Origin: Rhodopseudomonas palustris | GTDB taxonomy: Bacteria > Pseudomonadota > Alphaproteobacteria > Rhizobiales > Xanthobacteraceae | Assembly: GCF_013415845.1 (NCBI RefSeq) | Contig: NZ_CP058907.1 | Coordinates: 1,550,001-1,614,000 of the forward strand | Length of the DNA stretch: 64,000 bases | Direction: 5' to 3' | Shown here: positions 8,422 through 16,289 of the stretch, one piece after another | Layout of the letters: each line of letters begins with the position of its first letter | Position numbering within the stretch: position 1 is the stretch's first letter | Position numbers and translations under genes: made by a program | Notes under the pieces: model-generated | Databases searched by the model: none | Told to the model about the DNA's origin: nothing | The model's input: only the letters and a program-made list of their open reading frames with translations

Positions 8422-9657
8422 TCAGACCGGCGAGCGGTCGAGCGCGAAGTGGTCGAGTGCCGGTAGCCGCTCGCCGTCGATCAGCCGGCCGATCAATCGG
8501 CTCGCGAGATAGCTGAACGTGATTCCGTTGCCGCCGTAGCCGTAGGCGGCGTAGATCCGCGGCTGGCCGGGCACTGGGCCGATCAGAGGCAGGCCGTCCA
8601 CCGTGGTCGAAAATGCACCGGACCAGACGTATTCCGGGATCGGCGCCGCCTGCGGCCACAGCCGATGCAGCTTGTCGAGCAGGATTTTCGCCTTCTCCGG
8701 CATCAAGGCGTCGCGCGCGTCCGGGTCGGTCACCTGATCGTCGTCCTCACCACCGATGATGATGCGGTCTTCCGCCGTGGTCCGCGCGTACAGATAGTCG
8801 GACGACGCTTCCCAGATCAGCGCGCGATCCCGCCACAGTTGCTCCGGCGGCTGCGGCAGCGTCGCCACCACCCAACTCGATGCGGTCTTATGCAAGTCCG
8901 AGGTCACGATCTCGGGCAGGATGTAGCCGGTCGCCAGCACGACGTGTGCGGCTTCGATGCAGCAGCCATTGTCGGTTGCCACATGCACGCCGCGGCCGAA
9001 GCTGTCATAAGCTGTGGCCTCGGCGTCAAACAGCGAGGCGCCGCGCTCTGCGGCGGCGCTCAGCAGTCCGTGCGACAGCAGAAGTGGATCGACCTCGGCC
9101 GACCCCGGCGAGACGATCGCTGCCTCGCGATCGAAGCCGTATTCGGATCGGAGCTCGCGATAACCCAAAAAGGCGCCGGGCAGGCCGGCGCGTTTGCGAA
9201 GTTCGTGCTCTTCGAGCAGCTCTTTCGCGCCGTGATCTCCGGCGGCGAGATAGACCGTGTCGCGCGGTCGTAGCGCGCTCGGAAGCCGCAGCGAGTGGGC
9301 CAACCGGTACAGTCCCGCCACTGCGCTGTGGCTGAGTTGATATACGTCGGCGGCACGCTCGAAGCCGTAGAACGCCGACAATTCAGTCAAGGACCGGTCG
9401 ATTTCCCACTCCAGCATCGCGGTCGATGCTGCCGTGCTGCCGAAGCCGGGGCGTTCACGGTCGATGATGCAGACCTTGCGGTCCTGCCTTGCCAGGTGCT
9501 CGGCCATCATCGAGCCGGTGATGCCGCCGCCGACGATCAGCACGTCGACGGCCAGATTGCGGTCGAGCGGTTGGCGGATCGGCCGTGTCAGGCCGGCCGC
9601 CCACGGCGCGACTCCGCCGCGTAGTTCGCTTTGCCGAGAGGCACGGAACTGATCCAT
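8422..9657 (-). CDS. FAD-dependent oxidoreductase of the DAO (glycine/D-amino acid oxidase) family, 411 aa
   Basis: Flavoprotein with an N-terminal dinucleotide-binding motif (VDVLIVGGGITGSMMAEHLA, residues 37-56). The C-terminal DAO signature is GLPLIGPVPGQPRIYAAYGYGGNG. The family oxidises amines or amino acids such as gamma-glutamylputrescine or glycine derivatives. The substrate is not visible. It is convergent with the hydrolase upstream (10-base gap). Confidence 0.82.
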   Translation of the reverse strand: MDQFRASRQSELRGGVAPWAAGLTRPIRQPLDRNLAVDVLIVGGGITGSMMAEHLARQDRKVCIIDRERPGFGSTAASTAMLEWEIDRSLTELSAFYGFERAADVYQLSHSAVAGLYRLAHSLRLPSALRPRDTVYLAAGDHGAKELLEEHELRKRAGLPGAFLGYRELRSEYGFDREAAIVSPGSAEVDPLLLSHGLLSAAAERGASLFDAEATAYDSFGRGVHVATDNGCCIEAAHVVLATGYILPEIVTSDLHKTASSWVVATLPQPPEQLWRDRALIWEASSDYLYARTTAEDRIIIGGEDDDQVTDPDARDALMPEKAKILLDKLHRLWPQAAPIPEYVWSGAFSTTVDGLPLIGPVPGQPRIYAAYGYGGNGITFSYLASRLIGRLIDGERLPALDHFALDRSPV

Positions 9658-9700
9658 TGCTCATCATTTCCCGAGGCCGAAATCGATCGGCCGATCGTGA

Positions 9701-9737
9701 AAAAGGTCTCGCACCGCCGACACGGCCGAGACCTTTT
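9701..9737 (-). terminator. Terminator downstream of the 27-codon ORF
   Basis: AAAAGGTCTCG and CGAGACCTTTT form an 11-bp perfect stem. Read leftward it ends in CCTTTTTC, 28 bases beyond the stop of the small gene at 9765. Confidence 0.7.
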
Positions 9738-9764
9738 CCGATTGCTGAAGCTGGTGCGCCGGAC

Positions 9765-9848
9765 TTAGCGCCAGAACAACGCCAGCAGAATAATGATCGG
9801 CAGCGGGATCCCGATCAGCCACATCAACGCGCCTTTTCCGAACGTCAT
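9765..9848 (-). CDS. 27-residue membrane peptide
   Basis: Translation starts [19 protein letters not shown] and continues ILLALFWR, a single hydrophobic helix with basic ends. GGAGG lies 7 bases before the ATG, and a strong terminator follows the stop. Gene function is unknown; similar one-helix peptides with an [15 protein letters not shown] core occur, from memory, in other Rhizobiales. It lies between an amine oxidase-like gene and phosphoglucomutase but need not be linked to either. Confidence 0.6.
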   Translation of the reverse strand: MTFGKGALMWLIGIPLPIIILLALFWR

Positions 9849-10006
9849 GTCTCATCCTCCAGTCATCCAACTGGGGCGATAACCGTGTCACTCGCGAACG
9901 GTTCCGCGCTGGCGTTTCGGTTCGGGCTGCTCATCCGGATGCCGTCTTGACGGCCGCCCCGCGCCGGGCGAGGGATCGGACCTGGTTCGAAGGCATGGAG
10001 TGCAAG

Positions 10007-11659
10007 ATGGCTGCGAAGGTGAGCCCGCTGGCGGGCAAGACCGTCGATCCGAACAGTCTGGTCAACGTCCCGCGGCTGGTGACGGCATATTTCGTCGGCA
10101 AGCCGGACCCGGCGGTCGCGACCGAGCGTGTGGCGTTCGGTACCTCGGGGCATCGCGGCTCGTCGCTGAACAACGCCTTCAACGAAAGTCACATCGTGGC
10201 AGTCAGCCAGGCGGTGTGCGATCATCGCCGCGCTGCCGGCATCACCGGCCCGCTGTATATCGGCATCGACACCCATGCGCTGGCCGAGCCGGCCCTGGTC
10301 AGCGCGCTCGAAGTGTTCGCCGCCAACGAGATCGACGTGGTGATCGACGAACGCGGCGGCTACACCCCGACGCCGGTGATCTCGCACGCGATCCTCACCC
10401 ACAATCGCGGCCGCACCGACGGTCTTGCGGACGGCGTGGTGGTGACGCCGTCGCACAATCCGCCCGAGGACGGCGGCTTCAAGTACAATCCGCCAAACGG
10501 CGGCCCGGCCGACACCGACATCACCTCGGCGGTGGAAAAGGCTGCGAATGCCATGCTCGAAAACGGGCTGAAGGGCGTCAAGCGGATCTCCTACGATCGC
10601 GCCCGCAAGGCGAGTTGCGTGCATCGCCGCGACTACATCACGCCGTATGTGGAAGACCTCGCCCATGTGGTCGACATGGAGGCAATCCGGTCGAGCGGAG
10701 TGAAGCTCGGCATCGATCCGCTCGGCGGCGCCGCGGTGCATTACTGGCAGCCGATCATCGAGCGCTACAAGCTCGACGCCAAGGTCGTCAGCGACGCTGT
10801 CGATCCCACGTTCCGCTTTATGACCGCGGATTGGGACGGCAAGGTGCGGATGGACTGCTCGTCGCCTTACGCGATGGCGCGGCTGATCGGGATGCGCAAC
10901 GACTTCGACGTTGCGTTCGCCAACGACACTGACGCCGACCGTCATGGCATCGTCACCCGTTCCAGCGGGCTGATGAATCCGAACCATTATCTATCGGTGG
11001 CGATCGCCTATCTGTTTGCGCACCGGCCGCATTGGGGGCGCGACGCCGCGATCGGCAAGACCGCAGTGTCGAGCGCGATGATCGATCGCGTCGCCAGCAA
11101 GATCGGCCGCAAGGTGGTCGAGACCCCGGTCGGTTTCAAATGGTTCGTAGACGGGCTGATCGGCGGCAGCTTCGGCTTCGCCGGTGAAGAGAGCGCCGGC
11201 GCGTCGTTCCTGCGCCGCGACGGCAGCGTCTGGACCACCGACAAGGACGGCATCATCCTCGGTCTGCTCGCGGCGGAGATCACCGCCGTGAGCAAGGCCG
11301 ACCCGGGCGAATTGTATCAGCGGCTCACCGCCGAGCTCGGCGCGCCGTTCTACGCGCGGATCGATGCGGCGGCATCGCCGGCCCAGAAAGCACTGTTCAA
11401 GACGCTGACCGCGGAGAAGCTCGGCGTCAAGCAGCTCGCCGGCGAGCCGGTCACCGCAACGCTGACCAAAGCGCCCGGCAACGGCCAATCAATCGGCGGC
11501 GTCAAGGTCACCACCGCCAACGGCTGGTTCGCTGCGCGGCCGTCCGGCACCGAGGATGTTTACAAAATCTACGCCGAGAGCTTCGTCAGCGCTGACCATC
11601 TCAGCAAGATTCAACACGAAGCCCAGGCAGCCCTCAGCGCAATGTTCGCCGCAGGTTGA
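10007..11659 (+). CDS. pgm: Phosphoglucomutase (alpha-D-glucose phosphate-specific), 550 aa
   Basis: Interconverts glucose 1-phosphate and glucose 6-phosphate in the cytoplasm, feeding glycogen and exopolysaccharide synthesis. Family marks: [10 protein letters not shown] near residue 45, the phosphoserine loop [13 protein letters not shown], the metal loop NDTDADRHG and the sugar loop FAGEESAG. The C-terminal phosphate loop is [17 protein letters not shown]. The start at 10007 is chosen over 9947 because the N-terminus then matches E. coli Pgm and GGAG lies 6 bases upstream. Confidence 0.95.
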   Translation: MAAKVSPLAGKTVDPNSLVNVPRLVTAYFVGKPDPAVATERVAFGTSGHRGSSLNNAFNESHIVAVSQAVCDHRRAAGITGPLYIGIDTHALAEPALVSALEVFAANEIDVVIDERGGYTPTPVISHAILTHNRGRTDGLADGVVVTPSHNPPEDGGFKYNPPNGGPADTDITSAVEKAANAMLENGLKGVKRISYDRARKASCVHRRDYITPYVEDLAHVVDMEAIRSSGVKLGIDPLGGAAVHYWQPIIERYKLDAKVVSDAVDPTFRFMTADWDGKVRMDCSSPYAMARLIGMRNDFDVAFANDTDADRHGIVTRSSGLMNPNHYLSVAIAYLFAHRPHWGRDAAIGKTAVSSAMIDRVASKIGRKVVETPVGFKWFVDGLIGGSFGFAGEESAGASFLRRDGSVWTTDKDGIILGLLAAEITAVSKADPGELYQRLTAELGAPFYARIDAAASPAQKALFKTLTAEKLGVKQLAGEPVTATLTKAPGNGQSIGGVKVTTANGWFAARPSGTEDVYKIYAESFVSADHLSKIQHEAQAALSAMFAAG

Positions 11660-11725
11660 CGCACGACAACGTTGGAACTGGTCGGGCGGGCGATGTGTGG
11701 CGAATAACCTGTCCTCGCTTCACTC

Positions 11726-11808
11726 CGTCATTGCGAGCGGAGCGAAGCAATCCAGACCTCCGTGTGGGACGCTGGATTGCTTCGTTGCTTTGCTCCTCGC
11801 AATGACGG
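11726..11808. repeat. Dispersed palindromic repeat, copy 1
   Basis: An imperfect inverted repeat: gtcattgcgagcggagcg and aagcaatccag on the left, ctggattgcttcg and ctcgcaatgacgg on the right. It is intergenic and could fold into a long hairpin. It is the dispersed attgcgagc/gaagcaatcc element family of Bradyrhizobium/Rhodopseudomonas. A second copy is at 12547. Confidence 0.8.
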
Positions 11809-11824
11809 ACTGCGTCGCCAACGT

Positions 11825-12529
11825 GTGAGGTCGACCTTGTCCGGCTGGACTGAATTCGTCGCCGCCTTCGCCGTGTTCCTGCTCAGCCACGCGATTCCGG
11901 CACGGCCGGCGGTGCGGGCGAGACTGGTCGGCGCGCTCGGCGAGCGCGGCTTTCTGATCGCCTACAGCAGCGAGTCGTTGCTCGTTCTGACTTGGCTGAT
12001 CGTCGCCACCGAGCGAGCGCCGTTCGTTGAGCTGTGGCCGTTCGAGACCTGGCAGATGTGGGTGCCTAACCTGGCGCTGCCGCTCGCCTGTCAGTTTGCG
12101 GCGTTCGGCATCGGCGCCGCCAATCCGCTATCGTTCGGCGGCAATCCGCGGACACCCTTCAATCCGCATCACCCCGGCGTGGTCGGCATCGTCCGGCATC
12201 CGCTGCTGTGGGCGATCGGGCTGTGGGCAGGCGCACATGTCGTGCCGAACGGTGACCTCGCGCATGTACTGTTGTTCGGTTTCTTCGCGATGATCGCGGT
12301 AATCGGCATGCTGATCATCGATCGCCGCAAGCGCCGCCAGCTCGGCGCCGAGCGCTGGGCCGAGCTTGCGGCGCGGACCTCGTTCTGGCCGTTCGCGGCC
12401 CTGATCAGCGGCCGCTTCAGGCCGCAGACTTGGCGGATCAGTTCGCTGCGGCTGTGCATCGGCTTAGCCGCGTGGCTCTCGCTGCTGCTGCTGCATCCGC
12501 TGGTGATCGGCGTCTCACCGCTGCCCTGA
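11825..12529 (+). CDS. NnrU family membrane protein, 234 aa
   Basis: Integral membrane protein with about six hydrophobic segments and the motif NPHHPGVVGIVRHPLLWAIGLW, typical of NnrU/isoprenylcysteine methyltransferase-like membrane folds. NnrU proteins accompany nitric oxide and nitrite reduction genes; the biochemical role is unsettled. GTG at 11825 is taken as start (TTG at 11837 is possible), because upstream codons fall in the dispersed repeat. It precedes an NnrS gene on the same strand. Confidence 0.75.
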   Translation: MRSTLSGWTEFVAAFAVFLLSHAIPARPAVRARLVGALGERGFLIAYSSESLLVLTWLIVATERAPFVELWPFETWQMWVPNLALPLACQFAAFGIGAANPLSFGGNPRTPFNPHHPGVVGIVRHPLLWAIGLWAGAHVVPNGDLAHVLLFGFFAMIAVIGMLIIDRRKRRQLGAERWAELAARTSFWPFAALISGRFRPQTWRISSLRLCIGLAAWLSLLLLHPLVIGVSPLP

Positions 12530-12546
12530 CAAGCAGTTCCTGGCGC

Positions 12547-12624
12547 CATTGCGAGCGAAACGAAGCAATCCGGCTCCGTGCCCTGAGCCGGATTGCTTTT
12601 CGGCAGCGCCTCCTCGCAGTGATG
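12547..12624. repeat. Dispersed palindromic repeat, copy 2
   Basis: The left arm cattgcgagcgaaacgaagc with aatccggctc is inverted against gagccggattgctt and cctcgcagtgatgg. It is the same family as the copy at 11726 but more degenerate. It lies between the NnrU and NnrS genes. Confidence 0.75.
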
Positions 12625-12744
12625 GAAGACGTGGTTCCCTGCAAATCGTTCGCGAGTTTGCGCTGGCACAACCAGCCCTGGACGCCGCGCTCCTAGACAG
12701 AATGAGCCGGTCACAACCGCCGGTGCCAGTTCCGGTGGAGCGCG

Positions 12745-13971
12745 ATGAGCAGCACGACGATCGAATCTTCCCCAGCCGGCCCCGCCAAGCGCAAGCCGGT
12801 GCCGCGCTATCCGTTGCAGAGCCGCTGGACCGTCCTGTCGGCCGGGTTCCGTCCGTTCTTCCTGCTCGGCGCGATCTTCGCCGCGGTCGCAGTGCTGCTG
12901 TGGCTGCCGGTGTATCACGGCGAGCTGACGCTGCAGACCGCCTTTGTGCCGCGCGACTGGCACGTCCACGAGATGCTGTACGGCTATTTGCCGGCGGTGA
13001 TCACCGGCTTCCTGCTCACTGCGATCCCGAACTGGACCGGACGCCTGCCGCTGCAGGGCGCGCCGCTGGCGACGCTCGCGGTGGTGTGGCTCGCTGGACG
13101 GCTGGCCGTGACGTTCTCGGCCGACACCGGCTGGCTCGCTGCGTTGCTGATCGATGCCTGTTTCCTGCTGCTGGTGGCGCTTGCGGCGCTGCGCGAGATC
13201 ATCTCGGGGCGTAACTGGCGCAACCTCAACGTCGTCGCCCTGCTGACGCTGCTGCTGATCGGCAACGTCGCGTTCCATCTTGAGGCGCATTTCGGCGACT
13301 CCGCCGATTACAGCATCCGCATTGGCATCGCGGTGGTGATCATGCTGATCTCGCTGATCGGCGGCCGCATCACCCCAAGCTTCACCCGCAACTGGCTGGT
13401 GCGCGCAAATCCCGGCCGGCTGCCGCAACCGTTCAACAAGCTCGACATGGTGATCGTTGCGTTCAGCGGCCTGACGCTGGTGCTGTGGGTTTCGATGCCG
13501 TTGAGCCCGATCAGCGGCTTTGCGCTGCTGATTGCCGGCGTGCTGCATCTCGTCCGGCTGGCGCGCTGGGCCGGCGATCGCACCGTCAAGGAGAAGCTGC
13601 TGCTGGTGCTGCACGTCGGCTATCTGTTCATCCCGCTCGGCTTCCTGCTCACGTCGGCGGCGGCGTTCGGGCTGATGCCGGTCAGCGCCGGCATTCACGC
13701 CTGGATGGTCGGCGGCGCCGGCGTGATGACGCTGGCGGTGATGACCCGCGCCTCGCTCGGCCACACCGGCCAGCAACTCACCGCCTCGCTGCCGACGCAG
13801 GGGATCTATCTGGCGGCGCTGTTTGCCGTCACCGCGCGGATCGCGGCGGCGCTGCTGCCGGCCTGGAGCGACCCGCTGCTGCATCTGGCTGCGCTCAGCT
13901 GGGCGGTCGCCTTCCTCGGCTTCGCGCTGAGCTACGGCCCGACGCTGCTCGTCCGCGGCAAGCCGCGCTGA
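12745..13971 (+). CDS. NnrS family protein, 408 aa
   Basis: Heme/copper-containing membrane protein family linked to nitric oxide stress and denitrification. About 12 hydrophobic helices are visible. Typical NnrS marks are GFRPFFLLGAIFA near residue 35, HVHEMLYGYLPAVITGFLLTAIPNW, and MTRASLGHTG in the C-terminal third. The histidines in these are candidate metal ligands. It is followed after 38 bases by a DUF2249 gene, so the three genes 11825-14258 probably work together in NO tolerance or nitrogen oxide respiration. Confidence 0.88.
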   Translation: MSSTTIESSPAGPAKRKPVPRYPLQSRWTVLSAGFRPFFLLGAIFAAVAVLLWLPVYHGELTLQTAFVPRDWHVHEMLYGYLPAVITGFLLTAIPNWTGRLPLQGAPLATLAVVWLAGRLAVTFSADTGWLAALLIDACFLLLVALAALREIISGRNWRNLNVVALLTLLLIGNVAFHLEAHFGDSADYSIRIGIAVVIMLISLIGGRITPSFTRNWLVRANPGRLPQPFNKLDMVIVAFSGLTLVLWVSMPLSPISGFALLIAGVLHLVRLARWAGDRTVKEKLLLVLHVGYLFIPLGFLLTSAAAFGLMPVSAGIHAWMVGGAGVMTLAVMTRASLGHTGQQLTASLPTQGIYLAALFAVTARIAAALLPAWSDPLLHLAALSWAVAFLGFALSYGPTLLVRGKPR

Positions 13972-14009
13972 TCCGCCGAGCCTTCACCACCTCCAACCAG
14001 GACAGGGCC

Positions 14010-14258
14010 ATGACCGAAGCCGCCGCCACCGCCGAACGCGTGCTCGACGTCCGCGAGATCCCGCCATATCAGCGCCACGAGATCATCCCGCGGCTGTTCG
14101 ATCATTTGGCCCCGGGGCAGGCGATGCAGATCGTGGTCGATCACGATCCGCGGCCGCTGCGCCAGTTCTTCGCATCGGTCCATGGCGATGATTGCCAGTG
14201 GACCTATCTGGAGCAGGGACCCGCGGTGTGGCGTGTACGGCTGCGCCGCGCCGCGTAG
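14010..14258 (+). CDS. DUF2249 domain protein, 82 aa
   Basis: Small soluble protein with the DUF2249 pattern LDVREIPPYQRHEIIPRLFD, then DHDPRPLRQFF and WRVRLRR. Such domains are small alpha/beta folds that occur next to denitrification, hemerythrin and NO-response genes. The start at 14010 is preceded by GGACAGGG. Function unknown. Confidence 0.78.
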   Translation: MTEAAATAERVLDVREIPPYQRHEIIPRLFDHLAPGQAMQIVVDHDPRPLRQFFASVHGDDCQWTYLEQGPAVWRVRLRRAA

Positions 14259-14261
14259 TGC

Positions 14262-15464
14262 TCAGCGTGCGCCGAACCGGGCGATGTCCTCGTCCGAATA
14301 GCCGGCCTGTTGCAGCACCGTCTTGGTGTGCTCGCCGAGCCGCGCCACGCGCGGGTTCGGCGACGGATTGGCCGCCGACATCCGGAACGGCAGATTGAGC
14401 ACCTTGAAGCTGCCGGCATCGTCGTGCACTTCTGCGAGCGCTTGGCGGTGCGCGGTCTGCGGATCGGCCATTGCCTCGGCCACGGTGCGATAGGCCGAGC
14501 AGGGCACGCCGAATTTGTCGAGCGCGGCAAGGCACTGCTTCGACGTCAGCTTGCGCGACCAGCTCGTCTCGATGGTGTCCATCAGTTCGCCCCAGGCGAG
14601 GCGGCGGTCGGCGTACTTCTCGAACCGTGGATCGGTGATCAGGTCCGGGCGCTCGGCCGCCAGCATGAAGCTGCGGAACGATTTCTCGCTGGCGACGGCG
14701 ATCATCACGTACCCGTCGGAGGTTTCGACAGGGCCGAACTGCGGCCGCCCCGGCAGCGTCACCGGAAACTGCGACCACTGCATCTCGTTCAACGTCAGCG
14801 TCAGCATCGCTTCCAGCATCGACACGTCGATGTGCTGGCCCTCGCCGGTGCGCACCCGCTGATACAACGCCGAGGTAATCGCCCCATAGGCGTAGATCCC
14901 GCTGACGACGTCGGCGAGATAGATGCCGCAGTAGTCCGGGCGGTCGCGGCCGGGCTGATAGGCGAGGTGCGCGAGGTCGAAACCGGACGCGGCATGGATC
15001 GCAGGCGCATAGGCGGGCAGTTCCGCCGACGGCCCGGTCTGGCCGTAGCCGGAGATCGAGCAGTAGATCAGTTCGGGATTGAAGCCGCGCAGCGACGCGT
15101 AGTCCATCTGCAGCCGCTGCATCACGCCGGGGCGGAAGTTCTCGACCAGGATATCGGCGCCGGCGACCAGCCGCTGCACTGCCTCGAGGCCGTCGGGCGA
15201 TTTCAGGTCGAGCACGATGCTCTTCTTGCCGACGTTGAGCTGTCCGAACGCGGTGCTGCAGGCCTCGCGCACCGGCGGCCGGTTGCGCATGGTGTCGCCG
15301 TCGGCGGCTTCGATCTTGATCACCTCGGCGCCCATGTCGGACAGCATCCGGGTGCAGTGCGGGCCAGCGATGGTGGTGGAGAAATCGAGCACGCGGAGCC
15401 CGTCGAGGGCCCTGGCGTTAGCGGTGGTGGCCAGCGGTTTCTGTGTCCGCGTTTCGACGGTCAT
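14262..15464 (-). CDS. Family III CoA-transferase (CaiB/BaiF), 400 aa
   Basis: Transfers CoA between organic acids. The N-terminus has GLRVLDFSTTIAGPHCTRMLSDMGAEVIKIE, with the family's catalytic-Asp region later in the chain. CSISGYGQTGP is the other conserved stretch. It is of normal family length. The ATG at 15464 is preceded by GGGGAG and is preferred over an upstream in-frame ATG. It converges on the DUF2249 gene with 3 bases between stops. Substrate unknown. Confidence 0.85.
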   Translation of the reverse strand: MTVETRTQKPLATTANARALDGLRVLDFSTTIAGPHCTRMLSDMGAEVIKIEAADGDTMRNRPPVREACSTAFGQLNVGKKSIVLDLKSPDGLEAVQRLVAGADILVENFRPGVMQRLQMDYASLRGFNPELIYCSISGYGQTGPSAELPAYAPAIHAASGFDLAHLAYQPGRDRPDYCGIYLADVVSGIYAYGAITSALYQRVRTGEGQHIDVSMLEAMLTLTLNEMQWSQFPVTLPGRPQFGPVETSDGYVMIAVASEKSFRSFMLAAERPDLITDPRFEKYADRRLAWGELMDTIETSWSRKLTSKQCLAALDKFGVPCSAYRTVAEAMADPQTAHRQALAEVHDDAGSFKVLNLPFRMSAANPSPNPRVARLGEHTKTVLQQAGYSDEDIARFGAR

Positions 15465-15598
15465 TCGGTCTCCCCTGATCCCTCCCGTTCTTGACGCGGC
15501 GCGTAAAGCACCAGCGCCCGCGGGAAGTTGCTTGCCCAATGAAGGTGCAGGCTAGCGGGTCGATCGGACCGGATCAACGGGGCGAAATGGTACGGACG

Positions 15599-16285
15599 CT
15601 ATGGGTCCGACAGCCAGCCCATGCTGAGCGCGAACCGCACCACCTCGACACGATTGTGGAAGCCGAGCTTTGCCATGCCGCGCGCCTTGTAGGTTTCGAC
15701 GCTCTTGGCGCCGATCTGCAGCTTGGCGGCGATGGTCTTATTGCTATGGCCGATCGCGGCGAGCCGCAGCACCTCGATCTCGCGCGTCGACAGTTCCGAC
15801 ACCGCATTGTGCTCGTCGCCATTGTGCAGATGCGGCGTGGTGCGTCCGATGGCGCGGCCGGCGATCGCCGGATCGAGATAGATGCCGCCGCTGCCGACCG
15901 CGTGGATGCCGCGGATCAGTTCTTCGGTGGCGGAGCGTTTCAGCACGTAGCCGGCGACGCCGAGATCGAGCAATTGCCGCAAGTAAGCGCCGTCTTCGTG
16001 CACGGTCAGCACCAGCACGCGGCAGTCCGGACAGGCGGCGAGGAACTTGCGTGCCACCTCGATGCCGTTGAGGCCGGGCATCGACAGATCGAGCACGGCG
16101 ACGTCCGGCTTCAATTCCGTGGCGCGGCGCAAGGCGTTCGGACCGTCGCTGGCCTCGCCCACCACTTCGAGCCCGGGATCGCCTGCGACCAGCGCCTTCA
16201 TTCCGCTGAGCACCACCGGGTGATCGTCGGCGATAAACACCCGCAGTCGGGAAGGGGATTGCTGGTCCATCGCGGTTGCTTTCAT
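15599..16285 (-). CDS. NarL/LuxR-type response regulator, partner of the BphP4-like kinase
   Basis: Receiver domain at about residues 10-125 (FIADDHPVVLSG, phospho-Asp in VAVLDLSMPGLNG, Lys in YVLKRSATEE). A LuxR-type helix-turn-helix lies at about 155-215 (LSTREIEVLRLAAIGHSNKTIA). It begins 4 bases after the stop of the kinase gene, so the pair is co-transcribed and coupled; an internal ATG at 16270 could be the true start. In R. palustris CGA009 the equivalent pair controls LH2 synthesis with BphP4 (from memory of published work). The LH2 operon here lies just beyond the kinase. Confidence 0.85.
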   Translation of the reverse strand: MKATAMDQQSPSRLRVFIADDHPVVLSGMKALVAGDPGLEVVGEASDGPNALRRATELKPDVAVLDLSMPGLNGIEVARKFLAACPDCRVLVLTVHEDGAYLRQLLDLGVAGYVLKRSATEELIRGIHAVGSGGIYLDPAIAGRAIGRTTPHLHNGDEHNAVSELSTREIEVLRLAAIGHSNKTIAAKLQIGAKSVETYKARGMAKLGFHNRVEVVRFALSMGWLSDP

Positions 16286-16289
16286 CTGG

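Noticed and set aside
12169..13884. 571-codon minus-strand frame
   Set aside because: Antisense of NnrU and NnrS; Gln/Arg/His-rich low-complexity product without motifs.
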